Below, one piece after another: positions 21,916 to 33,794 of a stretch of 64,000 bases of DNA. The stretch is from Petaurus breviceps papuanus (Eukaryota > Chordata > Mammalia > Diprotodontia > Petauridae), in contig JAMXIF010000032.1 of NCBI GenBank assembly GCA_028583685.1, positions 7,236,148 to 7,300,147 on the forward strand, written 5' to 3'. The notes under the pieces were generated by a model, which was not told the origin of the DNA, did not search any database, and saw nothing but the letters and a program-made list of their open reading frames with translations. A program made the translations under genes and the position numbers. Numbering within the stretch: the first letter of the stretch is position 1; each line of letters opens with the position of its first letter.

Positions 21916-22119
21916 ATTCTTCCCCAGGCTACACTCCAAAGCGCACAAGATTTTGTCTATTGTACCACAGAAACTTCTTTGAACTGTAAGCTCACTCTAA
22001 CTCGGGACTTCTCACATTGGAAGAACGATCTACTTCTGCAGCCTCTTCCAAGAAGCTCCTTTTTAGGGAGGAGATCCAGGCCATCGATGTCTTCATTTCT
22101 CTCCAGGCTGGACTCATGA

Positions 22120-22335
22120 CTCTACAAGACTTTTTCTATTTGTCCCTGCTCCTCATAATTTCATCTTCACATGTATACCCTTTTCAGTCTTTTTACGCCT
22201 TTTCTTCCCCCCATTAAAATGTAACCTCCTTGAGTGCAGGAACTATCTTTCTGCTTGTATTTCTATCCCACATTCTTAGCATAATGCCTATAATAATATT
22301 GTTTGATGATAATAAATGTTTGGTGACTTATTTGC
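22120..22335 (+). mobile_element. L2 LINE 3' end
   Basis: Forward L2 terminus: 'ccccattaaaatgtaacctcc', 'ttgagtgcaggaactatct', 'tcttagcataatgcctata', 'aataaatgtttggtgac'. Confidence 0.85.
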
Positions 22336-22429
22336 ATAGACTTTCAGCTTATTCTGAGCTTTCATTCTCCTGATTATATTTTTATAGCTCTATACTTGTT
22401 TTCATCCTCCATTAACTACCCACATTTCT

Positions 22430-23500
22430 ATCTTCCATTCAAAGTCCTTTTTTCTAAGTTGGTTGATGAGTTCCCTATGCAACCATATCAGTCTCTTTGG
22501 AGAGGTTCCTCTTTTCTGTTTTCATCAGAATCATTTATCTCTGGGTCATCATAATTTTATTCTGGAAAAATATTCTTTCCAAACTGATGCAAGTTCTCCT
22601 GCAGATTTTTAGGACATGGGATTGTATTTATTCTTCCCAAAATGCTTTTTAATTAATTTTCTCAAACTCTAGAGCACAAACCATGTCTAGCTACCCCCTT
22701 GTTATCTTCAATATTTCAAGGCTCTGCAAATTTCACTAGTGAGGATAGTCCCTCCACCAAATGCAGAGTATAACCCTTCTACAACTTAGAGGAACTTAAG
22801 AGTTGCTCTCGTAACAAAATTTATCACTTGGAGGCTAGCCAACCACAAATTTAGCTGGACTAAACCTAAGGTTTCAGGAATACATTCTTTCCCTAGACTC
22901 ATGCACAAGGCCTTCCAGGCCTTCCAGATCTTGGCTTACATTGTTATAATATAACCATCAGGAACCTAGGGTCACCTCTATGCTATACTGATGAATCAAA
23001 TGTGTTCATCAGTAGAAGTTCCCTTCCTTATCAAGCACAAACTCTAAGAAGCTAGTCATTCACTCCTAGGTTTTGTCATTTCCACTTTAGCAACCAGTTC
23101 CTTTTTCTTGATCAGAATCAAGTCTAGATGAATAGTTCCTGTTATTGCTTTCTCCACTTTTTGTGAATTAAGAATTTGTCAAATGCTTTTCTTTTAGAAT
23201 AAAGTGATGATAGATGTCCATATGATCAGTATAATATTAGCCTTGCAAACTATTTCCCAAACTTATCATGCATGTTTTGTGCTGATCAGGTGATACTTCT
23301 ATCATAAAAAGGCTTCTTTTTCTTCCTCCAGTGATCCTCATTCAAATGTGTTCCATCATATGACCTTCTGGCTCAAAATTTCCTATCACCATATATTCTT
23401 AATAGACCATGCTACTCCCCCATCCCTGTTAGCTGTTCAGTTCCTTTTGAGTAAAACATACCTTCCATTGCCATATCCTACCCATTATCCTCTGTCTTTG
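22430..23500 (-). mobile_element. CR1-family LINE, endonuclease region
   Basis: Minus strand, 5' to 3': EPEGHMMEHI-MRITGGRKRS (about 23,380), SPDQHKT (23,290), SRLDSD with LILIKKKELVAKVEM (23,110), and WLHRELINQLRKK (22,470). The last matches the CR1 linker before the RT. The order and spacing fit an endonuclease-to-RT segment. Many frameshifts. Confidence 0.6.
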
Positions 23501-23504
23501 CCAT

Positions 23505-23612
23505 GAACCAAATGTATGACCCCGGACAACATACTTAATCTCATCTCCAAAAAAAGAGATTGGGATTAGATGATCTCTAAGAAAATTTTGGGCTAAAATT
23601 GTGAATGGTTAT
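23505..23612 (+). mobile_element. MIR-type SINE, 3' part
   Basis: Forward MIR end: 'atgtatgaccccggacaac', 'aaagagattgggattagatg', 'atctctaag'. Confidence 0.55.
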
Positions 23613-23656
23613 ATTTTAATATAAATTGTATTATAATTTAATAGGAATATAATGTA

Positions 23657-23905
23657 ATTGGGCAGCTAGGTTACACAGTAGTCTTGGAATCAGGGGGACT
23701 CTTCTTCCTAAGTTCAAATCTGGCATCAGATACTTACTAGCTGTATGACCCTGGACAAGTCACTTAACCCTGTTTACCTCAGTTTCCTCATATGGAAAAT
23801 GAACAGAAAAAGGAAATGGCAAAGCACTTCAGTATATTTGCCAATAAAACCTCAAACAGAATCACAAAGAGACAGACATCATTAAACAACAACAACATTT
23901 CAATG
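23657..23905 (+). mobile_element. Mar1-type SINE with RTE-derived tail
   Basis: 'gggcagctaggttacacag', 'tgtatgaccctggacaag', 'cagtttcctcatatgg', 'aaaggaaatggcaaagcac', then AAC repeats. Confidence 0.88.
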
Positions 23906-24089
23906 GGCTAAACTGTTAACCAAATCTATAATTTAATATAATATATTTTATATCATAATTTAATAGGGATAAACAAAAAGCATTATATTTTAATTTGAGA
24001 AATCAGTTTTATAAGTACAAGATAGCAATGGTATGACTAAACATTAGCTTATTAAGATGTGTCTTATCAAAAAAGTTTTTGCAATCTTA
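23906..24089. other. Unassigned AT-rich sequence
   Basis: TAATATAA-rich spacer. Confidence 0.4.
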
Positions 24090-24735
24090 CCCTGCTTTGA
24101 GAATACTCATTCTCTGGACTAAGGAGGTATTAATGAGTCCCACTGTACTTTAGGCAGAACACATAGAGAGTACTGTGTTTAGTTCTGTTTTTTAAACATT
24201 TTAAAATGTTTAGCCACATTTTAGGAAGAAAATGTATAGGCTGGATATATCCAAAGCTCTGTGACCAATATGATGAAGGTTCTCAAGATCATGCTTTATA
24301 AGGCTAGATTTTAAAACTAGGGTTGTTTAGCCTTGAGAAAAAGAGGTCTTAGGGAGAGTATGATAATTATTTCCAAGCATTTGAGTGACTGTCATGTGCA
24401 AGAGAAATTAAACCAGTTTTATTTGGTCCTAAATGGTAGAACTGGGAGTAATGAGTGGATGTTGCATGAGGTAGATTTAAGCTTCATGAAAGGAAATACT
24501 TTTAACAATTAAAATTATCCAAAAATTATAACTGGATGCCTTTGAGAGGGAGGGAATATCCCCCTCCCTAGATTTGTTTGAGAAAAGCTATATGACCACT
24601 CGGATGGTCATTAGGTACCTTAGTGTATATTAGTCAGGTACATCAATGAGGAGATTTTGTTCATTATAGATTGGCCTACATGGCCTCTGAAGTTTCTTCT
24701 AACTAATCATTTGTAGTTTGTAATTTTGTGACTCA
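24090..24735 (+). mobile_element. CR1-family LINE 3' fragment
   Basis: 'agagtactgtgtttagttctg', 'ttagccttgagaaaaagagg', 'gtgactgtcatgtgcaagag', 'gatttaagcttcatgaaagg', 'ggcctacatggcctctga'. Same region as 8,090-8,685. Confidence 0.7.
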
Positions 24736-24954
24736 AACCCCATTTATTCTCTTTAATCTGCACAAAGTTACATTTACCTGCTCAAAATTAGATCACTACT
24801 TCATTCTGTTTATTATTTGTTCCTTGTGCCCTTGTATATAGACAAGTGAGACCTTGAGTATTATTACTGCCTTCTTCTCATAAACTGGTTCTTGTTAATC
24901 ATTTGGATTCTGCATTAATAATCTTCTTACTATGTCATAACTGCTATCCTCTTT

Positions 24955-25230
24955 GGCAGGAAGCAGGGTATAGTATATAGATCCCTACACTTGGAGTCAA
25001 GGAGACCTGGGTTTGAATCCCGACTTTAACAATAGTTGAGTGACCTTGAGCACATCACAAACTTTATGTGTCACAATTACTTCATCTGTATAATCAGGAT
25101 ACCAATATCACCTACCTAGTGGGGTTATTGTGAGAATCAAATGAGATAATGTATGAGATAATGCAAAATCCCCTTTATGAGTTTTGCAAAATTCAAAGCA
25201 AAATAAAAATGTGAGTCATCACCAATCATT
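24955..25230 (+). mobile_element. THER/MIR-type SINE
   Basis: Full-length forward copy: 'acttggagtcaaggagacctg', 'gagtgaccttgagcac', 'ggggttattgtgagaatcaa', 'atgagataatgcaaaat'. Confidence 0.85.
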
Positions 25231-25494
25231 GATCACTAGCCTATGTGCCATGTTCTGTGCTAAACACTGGGCTATGAATTATTGTCACGGCTATAGTTAT
25301 AGAAGTTTTATCCTTACCTTTCAGTTCAAACCCCTCTTGACTCTCAGGTCCCTAGACAAATATATTTTAACCTGCCTTTATTAGATTCATTTTACCATTC
25401 CTCTATCTTAAGTCCTTATCTAGACCTTTAAATATTGCTTTCTGATACTGCTAAGAAAGATATGCTTTCTTAGTTTTCTAATTAATTTATCAGG
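25231..25494. other. Unassigned; possible L2 trace
   Basis: 'tatgtgccatgttctgtgct' near 25,240 resembles a reverse L2 end. The remainder is unassigned. Confidence 0.35.
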
Positions 25495-25697
25495 CATCAT
25501 GGTATCATGGTTAGAGTATTATATTTAGAGCTAGAAAGACTTGTATTCCAAGTCTTACTAGCTTTGTGATCCAGGGCAAGTCATTTAAACTTTCTGGGCC
25601 TTCAATTTCCCATCTATAAAATGGTAACCTTGGATTCACTGACCTACTCTAAGGTTCTTTCCATCTTTAACTCTATGAACCTGTGATCCTACAAATA
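25495..25697 (+). mobile_element. MIR-type SINE
   Basis: 'catcatggtatcatggttag', 'gtgatccagggcaagtca', 'cccatctataaaatgg', 'ggttctttccatctttaac'. Confidence 0.8.
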
Positions 25698-25754
25698 ATG
25701 AATAAATATATGCTGATACACTTTGTATTCATACAATAAACACTTCTCAACCAA

Positions 25755-25975
25755 AATCCAAAACATCAATGACCAAATCCTGTTCCTTCCACCTCCACAA
25801 AAGCTCCATCTCTCCCCTCTTAATTCCTAACACTAACACCCTTATACAGGTCCCTATTACCTGTGTTTTGCCTACCTAGGTAATTGAAATAGCTTCTTAA
25901 CAGGCCTTCCCACTCTGACTCTCACCTCTCCAATCCATCCGTTACATGGCTGCCAGAGTATTTTAGTCTCATCAG
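25755..25975 (+). mobile_element. L2 LINE fragment
   Basis: Forward L2 3' coding/UTR region: 'ttcctaacactaacaccctt', 'agcttcttaacaggccttcc', 'tctccaatccatccgt'. Confidence 0.7.
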
Positions 25976-25984
25976 TGATTATAA

Positions 25985-26245
25985 TGGAGAAAAGAAGAAT
26001 TGTATGATAGAGGGACCCACTTCAGAATCAGGAAGGTCTGGCTTCAAATCCTTTTTCTCTAACACATACTGTATGACCAGTATCTAGCCACTTAACCTCT
26101 CTCAACCTCAGTTTCCTCATTTTTAAAAGAAGATGATCATAGCATCTACTTCAAAGGATTGTTGTAAGGATCAAAGGAGATAAAATAGGTAAAGTGCTTT
26201 GCAAACCTTAAAACTGCTTAAATGCTATCACTATTACTATTGTTG
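25985..26245 (+). mobile_element. THER/MIR-type SINE
   Basis: 'tcagaatcaggaaggtctgg', 'cctcagtttcctcatttt', 'ggattgttgtaaggatcaaa', 'aagtgctttgcaaacctta'. Confidence 0.85.
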
Positions 26246-26344
26246 TGAGAAAGTGTTGGGGGTTAGGAATGGGGTAGTGGTAAATTCTTTATACAAAGCA
26301 CTTGTCTCAGAAGATGAATATGTGCAGAATGGACTGATAAAACA

Positions 26345-26735
26345 GTTACATGAATGAATCTATAAGCATTTATTAAGATCCCACTGTATGCTAGACACTA
26401 TGCTTGTGGGTGAGGATACAAAGTGAAAAGTAAGCCAGCTCCTTCCCTCAAGGAACCCCCATTCTATTGGGACAATACTGTATGTTCACAGAGAAGTAAA
26501 TAGAGGATACGTATAAATCAAATACAAAGTTATCAAAGTTATCAGGGGAGAGAGGAGGGTGTGAGAACTAAAAGTAGATCAGAAAGGGTCTCATGTAGAA
26601 GATGGTACTGAGGGTGAGCCTTAAAAAGAGTTGGGGTGAGGGCACACATGGGAATTGAAGGAGAGTGGTCCATGCAAAGGCATAGGAAGTGCAAGATGGA
26701 CAGTTTGGCTGAAGCATAGAGTGTGGGTCTAACCC
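26345..26735 (-). mobile_element. L2 LINE 3' fragment
   Basis: Reverse L2: 'gcatttattaagatcccact', 'cctcaaggaacccccattct', 'gtctcatgtagaagatggta', 'gtgcaagatggacag'. Confidence 0.8.
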
Positions 26736-26739
26736 AAAT

Positions 26740-27270
26740 ATCTACTGGGGAAACTTAAGCCTACCCATCCTTACTGGTGCTGGGAAAAAGGGAAATGAGA
26801 GGCCTACTCGAGGAGACCTAGATAGAATTCTATCCTTAAGGTTCTTAAAATGCAAATGTCACTTCCATTTAAATACCTCACTCTGTTACCTTCCCCAGTG
26901 CTACCCTGCATTTCAGAGGGAACTCTCAAAATAACGTAGCTGCTTACATGGCTACATCTGAGCACTCTGAGTAGGAGGGCAGAGAATTTAATCACCAGGC
27001 TCCTAAGCACAGCTCCCTATAAAAAGGAAGTAGTCAGAACACAATGCTGAGAGCTTGCATATTCATTAGGTGGCCCGGTGGAATTCTCAAGCCCACACGC
27101 TGGAGCCCCATGACAAGGAACCTTGCTTCCCACTTTTGAGTTGAGAAGTATCCTGGACTGAGAAACACTCAGGAAACTGACAAGAAAGGTTATCCCAGCT
27201 CATGCCCTGACATCATTTCTATAGCAGCCTTTATGTCACAGCGCTGCACACTAACAAGTAATGTTGGGTT
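26740..27270. other. Unassigned sequence
   Basis: About 530 bp with no recognised repeat or gene. Confidence 0.4.
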
Positions 27271-27272
27271 TT

Positions 27273-27425
27273 TTTTTTATTTTTATTGATATTGTCTATT
27301 TTTACATCACCTTCATTTCTGAATGTGTTCCTCTCCACTCCCTGAACCAGCTAGCCATCCCTTTTAACAGAAGATAAAGAAGGGGGGAAGAGTGAAGCAA
27401 TTTAGCAGGCTCAGCAAATGCAGAG
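27273..27425 (-). mobile_element. LINE (L1-like) 3' end with poly(A)
   Basis: On the minus strand it ends 'gatgtaaaaatagacaat', 'atcaataaaaataaaa', with 'aagggatggctagctgg' upstream. This is a terminal sequence shared with the piece at 46,480-46,800. The T run at 27,270-27,280 is the reversed poly(A). Confidence 0.6.
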
Positions 27426-27444
27426 ACAGTGGGAGTTCTGTGGA

Positions 27445-27605
27445 AAGGGGATTGAATGTGGAATCAGAGGGCTAGATTCAAAGTCCTCTTACTACCTAGG
27501 TGACTTGGGTCAAGTAACTTAACGTCTCTGGGCCCCTTATCTGTAAATTGGGAGAGCTAGACTAGATGATATTCCAGGTCCCTTCTGAATCTAAGGATCT
27601 AGAAG
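27445..27605 (+). mobile_element. MIR-type SINE
   Basis: 'gattgaatgtggaatcagag', 'gggtcaagtaacttaacgtc', 'ttatctgtaaattggg', 'ccaggtcccttctgaatc'. Confidence 0.75.
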
Positions 27606-28205
27606 CTTCTCTCCAAAGTTACCAATGATCTCTTAGTTGCCAAATCCAACGGCCCTTTGCAGCCTTTGACCCTGCCAATCACCCTCTTCTCTTTGATAGT
27701 CTCTTTAGGTTTTCATGACATTGCTCTCTCCTGGTCCTCCACCTGTCTTATTGATCCTCCGTCTCCTTTGCTAAATCTTAGTGTGGGGGGCGGCGTCCCC
27801 AAGGCTCTGCCCTAGGTATTCTTCTTTCCTCTATAGTCCTCCACTCGATCTCCTCAGCTGCCATGGTTTCAATGATCATCCCTATGAAGATAACTTTCAG
27901 GTTGACTTGTCCAGTCTTAACTGCTCTGTTGCTGTCCAGTCTCATACCTCCAACTGCCTATTACACATCTTGAAATGGATGCCAAATTAACACCTCAAAC
28001 TCGTTGTCCAAAACTGAACTCACTATCTTTGTCCTAAAACTCTCCCTCTTTCTAACTTCCTCATTATTACAGAAGGAACCACCATCTTCCTAGTCAACCA
28101 GACTCACAACCTAGGTATCGTTCTCAACTCCTCCCTCTTTCTGATCTACATCCAATTAGCTATATAGTCCCATGACTTCTACTTTCATGCCATCTCTCGT
28201 ATAAC
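27606..28205 (+). mobile_element. L2 LINE, 3' coding part
   Basis: Forward L2: 'ccaatgatctcttagttgcc', 'cccaaggctctgccctagg', 'gctgccatggtttcaatgat', 'tgtccaaaactgaactcact', 'acaacctaggtatcgttctc'. The short ORF at 27,781-27,990 is a remnant of it. Confidence 0.82.
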
Positions 28206-28299
28206 TGAAAAAGTGAGTATTATGCTTGCACTGCCTACTTTAACGGAGTTCTTCGGAGGAACAACTTGAGATTATACGTAGATTCTTATAGGACAACCA

Positions 28300-28590
28300 G
28301 TGGTTATTAGTATTAGGGTCTCACAACTAACTACTAACAAGGCTAGGACTCAAATCCAAGACTTCCACACAAAGTCTTTGTTCTTTCTGCTAAATTATAC
28401 TGTTTTCTGGGTCTCTATGTTCTTATTCTATCTGAAGTCAGAGGATATGAGGCCAAATTCCACTTCTGTTACTTATTCCAAATCACTTAACCTGACTGTG
28501 ACACACTTTCCTCACCTGTAAAATGAGAGCTTTAAACCAGATGATTTCTAAGATGCCATCTAACTCTAAATCCAATAATCCTATTACCCA
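28300..28590 (+). mobile_element. MIR-type SINE remnants
   Basis: Forward MIR at 28,410-28,585 ('aaatcacttaacctgactg', 'cctcacctgtaaaatgag', 'atgccatctaactctaaat'). A possible reverse MIR piece precedes it at 28,320-28,380. Confidence 0.6.
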
Positions 28591-29515
28591 CTCTATCTTG
28601 CCTTGATTCCTTCTAACTTCTGAACTTCCTCTCTTAGTATTTGATCCCTAATGCTGCCTTCATGGAACCCAATTCCAAGTTTGATGTCTTTTCAGTGAAC
28701 ATCCTCATACCAAATAGCTCATCAAAGATGAGTTCTTATTGGAGGGCAACATTTCAAACTATGCTTGAAACAAAACAACACAAGAATGCAAGGGGTCCTG
28801 GCTCTCTAGTCAACACTTAGGTGCACTTTACTGGGAAGTGATGTCATTCTCTTGTCTGTATGCTCTCTCAGACTAAGCATCAGCAGCACACATAATCTGT
28901 GGAGAACTTTCTGTCTCTCCCCATCTGCCTGGGGAGATAAAGTCGACACAAATGTCTAATAACACATCCGTGCATAATGAGGTGAGCTTTGAGAATTATG
29001 ATGTGTTTCATTCCCTCAGAATGTGTCTCTGGTTTTACGGGATGCCAGGTGCAGGCTCACTGATGTGACTCCCTAGATAGCAGAACATCGATGACTTCAC
29101 TTAACAGCAGAACTGCAGCTAGCCAGGGACTGCAGTTAAAGGGAGAATTGCAACCAAGTTAAGGGGAGGCAGTCAATGTCGGTTGCTTATAGGAGCACTT
29201 AGGAGAGGTGGCCATAGCCAACTCTCTGGGGTTACTGATTCTCCTAGAGCCTTTATTCAAATACAGAAGGGCTTAAGTTATCCAGACAAAGCAAAGATCA
29301 ATTGTCTGAGTGGAGGATCAAGGAAGCACAAGGATGCAAGATTTTATGAACATAGAACTAAGATACTCAGAAACTCACGGAAGTGTCCAAACCTCAGAAC
29401 AGGTGTTTATAGATTAAACTAAGCCCTTCCCTTCTCTCTTCAGTATGCCCAAAGATCTGAAGTCTCATCAATGTGTATATTCTCTCCACCAATGCAGATC
29501 ATAATCTCTCTTGCC
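28591..29515. other. Unassigned sequence
   Basis: Over 900 bp without a recognised repeat or gene. ORF 29,183-29,422 has no motif. Confidence 0.4.
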
Positions 29516-29517
29516 TG

Positions 29518-29590
29518 GGTGTTCTTAACCTTTTGTGTGGGAGTGTGTGTCATGGTAAATGTTTGACAGCCATTTCTGGAGAAAAAAAGA
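29518..29590 (-). mobile_element. hAT-like MITE, copy 2, partial
   Basis: 'gttcttaaccttttgtgtg' and 'gtgtgtcatgg' match the reversed right end of the family typified at 43,330-43,524. The remainder is lost. Confidence 0.55.
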
Positions 29591-30140
29591 AAATGTGTGC
29601 AGGATACACTTTTAAGCTTAATCACATTATTATCACTTTAAAGTCCGGACAGTCAAAAACAGTAAATCAAAGCCCTGGTTTTGTAGCATTCGTTTGACTT
29701 CCAGAATTTAAAGGCTCACACTGAAAACTGCTATACAAACTAGTCCTCAAAGGAGCCGGTCCATTGCCTAGCCTGTGCTGGAAGCCTCTCCAGTCTGGTT
29801 GGGTGGGGCAGACCTTGCCTCCTTTGTCATGGCCTGTGCAAATAAGGATTACCTCTATACCAAGGATGTGAAGGACTATGACAATCCTTCTGCTGGGGGT
29901 GGGGTGGGCGGAGCAAGGAGAACACATAGGGAAAACCTTCAATCAAAAATCAAGACTTTGATCAAATATTGTGAAACACCATCTCATCGACATTAACTTC
30001 TATTGAGTTTCAAATACTCGAATCACCACATGCCCATGGAAGGCATATATATTTATAGCTTCTCTTCTGACTAATCTTCCACATTCATATTTTTGTCTTC
30101 ACATTGACTAGGATGTGACTACTACCTTTTTCTATTCCAT
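29591..30140. other. Unassigned sequence
   Basis: No repeat or gene recognised. The frames at 29,667-29,942 (-) and 29,775-29,996 (+) overlap and have no motif. Confidence 0.4.
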
Positions 30141-30142
30141 TC

Positions 30143-30355
30143 CATTCAATAAATTGTTGATTGGCCACTATATGTAAGGCTTTTTTTGAGGCACTGATAA
30201 AACAGAGACAGAGATGCCACAGACTCTGCCGTGAAGGAGATTACAATCTACTGGGTAAATCACTCAACCACTCTGAACCTCAGTCTCTTCACCTGTAAAA
30301 TGAGGGGGTTGAGATAGATGATCTCTCTAAGATCTTTTTAATCTCCAAAACTCTG
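30143..30355. mobile_element. L2 (-) 3' end adjoining MIR (+) 3' part
   Basis: 30,143-30,255: 'cattcaataaattgttgatt', 'gaaggagattacaatctac' (reverse L2). 30,256-30,355: 'tctgaacctcagtctcttc', 'acctgtaaaatgaggggg' (forward MIR). Confidence 0.65.
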
Positions 30356-30369
30356 TTCATATAGTTATT

Positions 30370-30515
30370 TAGCTTTTCATTTGCATGTCTTGTTTCCCCA
30401 ACTAAATTTTAAACCTCCTGAAATTGAGCACTATTTCTTTAATTATTGTTGTATTCCCCACCCCTATCCCAGCACATCATATTAGTCACATTGTAGAATC
30501 TAAATAAATACAAAT
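30370..30515 (+). mobile_element. L2 LINE 3' end
   Basis: 'ttttaaacctcctgaaattg', 'tgtattccccacccctat', 'tctaaataaatacaaat'. Confidence 0.7.
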
Positions 30516-30524
30516 TAGTTTGTT

Positions 30525-30625
30525 AAGTTCTCTGAACCTCAGTTTCCTGATCTGTAAAATAAAGTGGTTGGATGAATTAAATAGACCATAAAGTCCATTC
30601 TTGCTCTAAATCTATAATCTTATGA
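30525..30625 (+). mobile_element. MIR-type SINE, 3' part
   Basis: 'gaacctcagtttcctgatct', 'agtccattcttgctctaaat'. Confidence 0.65.
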
Positions 30626-30764
30626 GAAGAGATTTAAGAATAGTCTTAAAGGTAGGATTGGTTTAAAGAATGGATAGACTTTCAGGTGATTCTCCACTTC
30701 CCATCAGTAGTTCTACTTGGTTTGAACTAAAGAGAACATCATTCCCCTCTGCCAGGTACCCCTT

Positions 30765-30930
30765 GGTGCCCCTCCTCCTTTTTAGCTTCCTTTTGCGTGT
30801 TGTCTTCTGTTAAATTGTAAGCTTCTTGTGGGCAGAGATCATGTTTATTTTTCTTATTTATATCCCCAGCACTTGCCCCATTGCCTAGCACATAGTAGGT
30901 GCTTAATAAATGTGCATTGGAATTCAATAA
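30765..30930 (+). mobile_element. L2 LINE 3' end
   Basis: Well-preserved terminus: 'aaattgtaagcttcttgtgg', 'tatatccccagcacttgc', 'agcacatagtaggtgctta', 'ataaatgtgcattgg'. Confidence 0.9.
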
Positions 30931-30934
30931 GTTA

Positions 30935-31870
30935 AAAAAATCAAGTTTATAGAGTCTGGAGGGAGGGGAGGACAGAGAAAGCCTTTAAGTCAGAAAGTTA
31001 TGTATAAGCAAAAGCACAAAATAGATCTGGGAGACACTGAGTGGAGGCTTTGCCAAGGTAAGCAGCAGTAGTATGGCCAAGTCACTGCATTTACCAACCC
31101 CAAAATGATGCAAACTTTTACACATTGCAGTTCATAAGTTTTGAACTGGACATACTTCCATACCCAAAGTTCTAGGAGTAAAATTTTTGGTTGTCTAGGG
31201 ATGCTCAAAAGAAAAAAATTATCTCCCTCCATGCTCAGTTACCTGGATGTTTACAATCTACAGCATGGAGAGATGAAAAGTGAAGCAGTAGCTAGACCAA
31301 CAGAAATCCATGTCATTAGAAAGTTCCCTTTCCATGCCTGCTACTGGAATCTGGGGAGGTCAATGGTGTCAAGCTCAAAGAAAGTCCCAGTGATAAAGAG
31401 AATGTATTAGAGAATGGCCTGGTAAACTAGGAATGAATGAATGTCAGCACCAATAACAGTCACTAGGTATATAAATAAAGCTGATATTCTAAAACATAAA
31501 ATAAAGTTGATATTCTAAATTGACTGAGCAAGCAAACACTCAATAGTACATGGACATACACACACCTGATGACATTTTGCCAAGCATTTGTTTATTTGAA
31601 AGACCAGATGCAATGCAGATTGGATGTGGGTGTGGGTGTATATGTGTGTGCACAGAAATATATCCTCTTCATACTTCTGGAAAATGCACCTGTTATTGTT
31701 TGCCTATAGCACAAAGTTAAGGAGGGCAGGTCATCAATTTTATGGGTATAAGCAAGCATTGGCAGGTATAGGCTCCAAAAAGGTCTGCATTTTCTGTAAG
31801 ATCAATAAGGTCATATGATTATATTCGAAGGGTAGGAGAGACCTTAAAGCTGAACTTTTTTTTAATCTGT
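30935..31870. other. Unassigned sequence with a short direct repeat
   Basis: Two nearby copies of 'taaaGYtgatattctaaa' lie at about 31,478-31,520. A GTGTGG-rich patch is at 31,624-31,650. No gene or transposon recognised. Confidence 0.4.
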
Positions 31871-31877
31871 TGAGATT

Positions 31878-32065
31878 AACAGTGTAGTATAGTATGAAAA
31901 GCATTGACCTTGGAGTCAAGAGACCTGAATGTGAATCCCAGCTCCATCACATACCTATGTCCCATGGACAAGTCAATTAAGGGTCTCAGATTCCTCATCT
32001 ATAAAAATGAAGGGGTTGGACCAGATGACCTTTCAAGTCATATGATGTGTGATTCTATGATGAAA
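31878..32065 (+). mobile_element. MIR-type SINE
   Basis: 'tagtatagtatgaaaagc', 'gacctgaatgtgaatccc', 'attcctcatctataaaaatg', 'gtgtgattctatgatg'. Confidence 0.82.
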
Positions 32066-32159
32066 TTTATATGGATGCCTCAAGAGCATGTATAACCTTC
32101 TTGTGAAGAGCTAGAGATCCATTACTTTGGAAGTCACAGTCAAGGTCACAGCCTCCGTA

Positions 32160-32840
32160 ATCATTCAATCAATGAATCACTCAACAAACATTTATTAAGC
32201 ACTCATTATGGTATTAAGTACTGGAGATGCAAAGAAAAAGCAAAGGACAGACCCTGCCCTCAAGGAGCTTACATTCTAACAGGGAGACAAGTTCATAAAG
32301 GATACATGCAAAAAAACATGCAGAGTAGATACAAGGTAACTTGAAAAGTGGAAAGCGCTAGCTGCTGAGGGAACCAGAAAAGTCCTCCTGAAGAAAAAAT
32401 AATTTTGTCCAAGTCTTGAATAAAATCAGTGATTCATTCTTTTTTTTAGAATTTTTGTTGTTGTTTTGCTTTTGGGTTTGTTTTTGTTTTTTGTTTTTTT
32501 TTTTTTGCTTTTTTGGAGGGGAGAATGCAGGGTAATTGGGGTTAAGTGACTTGCCCAAGGTCACATGGCTAGTTTTGTGTTAAGTGTCTGAGGCCAAATT
32601 TGAACTCAGGTCCTCCTGACTGCAGGGCCAGTGCTCTATTCACTGTGCCACCCAGCTGCACCTCAGTGATTCATTCTAAGAACCCAAGGTGGAAGAGGGA
32701 GAGGCATGGAAACACCCAGTGTGAAGGCATGGAGAGAGGGTATGGTATTGTGTTAGGAACAGGAAATAGGCAAGTTCATCTGGGCTTTTGAGTGTGGGGA
32801 GGAGAGTAAAGCACAAGACTAGAAAGGGGAGACTGAAAAG
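32160..32840 (-). mobile_element. L2 LINE 3' fragment interrupted by a SINE
   Basis: Reverse L2: 'aacatttattaagcactcat', 'ccctcaaggagcttacattc', 'ttgtccaagtcttgaataaa', then after the SINE 'gtgaaggcatggagagaggg' and 'gagtaaagcacaagactag'. Confidence 0.85.
32441..32662 (-). mobile_element. WSINE1-type SINE inside L2
   Basis: Flanked by a perfect 15-bp duplication, TCAGTGATTCATTCT (32,426-32,440 and 32,663-32,677). Reverse body 'ggggttaagtgacttgccc' to 'ccacccagctgca'. A T/G-rich stretch of ~75 bp is the expanded A-rich tail. Confidence 0.96.
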
Positions 32841-32844
32841 AACT

Positions 32845-33505
32845 TAAAATTCCAAACAAATTCGTTTACATTGGATCCTAGAGCCAACAAGTGCTAAATG
32901 TCATTGTTTCTCCTTCAGTACTTAATAGAAATTCCTTCCACTTAGGTGAGAAGGTAGTAGCTTTTTTTCTTTCTCTTCCAGCATTTTATTCTCCCAGAGT
33001 CCAAGACTAAGGGCTCAGAATCTTAACCTGGTCTTTGAAGTTTGGAATCATCTTTCTTTTGTCTCTTGGGGATCGTCCTTACTGCATAGAAGGGCTGACT
33101 GAGCAAAATCTTAAGATGATGTCCTCTGAGTCTGCCTTGCCTCTGATCAGACCTGTCTAATTATTTCTTTTTTTCTGGGATGGAGTTATATTATTTATCT
33201 CTCTGTCCTAAAGAGGTGTAGGATGGGGTGGGGGAGCTGGAAGGGTAGTTTCAAGGTTACCGAATCTACACAAAGCTAAACTAAGATAATACATGTGAAT
33301 GTACTTTTCAAAATTAGACAGCGCTATAAAAATGTAAGACAGAGATGAAACTAGGGGTCGGCAGTGGAGGTGGCTGCCTAGGGAATAACATAAAGGGGCT
33401 GGAGGGTTAGTAGGAGAGCCGCTATAAACATATTTCTGTCTATGTACATATTTTTAATGCCATAAAATTCCAATTTCTATGGCACACAGGTATTTATTTT
33501 ATGAT
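32845..33505. other. Unassigned sequence
   Basis: No repeat or gene recognised. Confidence 0.4.
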
Positions 33506-33509
33506 AAGT

Positions 33510-33725
33510 TACATGAATACTCCATTCAACCCGACAAAAATTCATTAAGTCCCTGTTGTGCATGTGGCATTGCCATACTAGTTGGGCAAACTATAAAGTC
33601 TAGATAAATCATAGTCCCTGCCCCTCAGGTAACATAGAGTCTATTGAGTGCATAGGATACATACAGAATAATAGTAACTGACATTTATATAACACGTAAA
33701 GCCTTACAAAGCGTTTTGTGAGGCA
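33510..33725 (-). mobile_element. L2 3' end next to a THER/MIR piece
   Basis: 33,510-33,660 is a reverse L2 ('attcattaagtccctgttgt', 'ccctgcccctcaggtaac'). 33,668-33,725 is the start of a reverse THER ('agtaactgacatttatataac'). Confidence 0.65.
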
Positions 33726-33794
33726 AGAAGGGAAAACCATAATATAAACTCAATCATGATAAATGCATGAAGGGGGACAGAAAGACAGTGAACA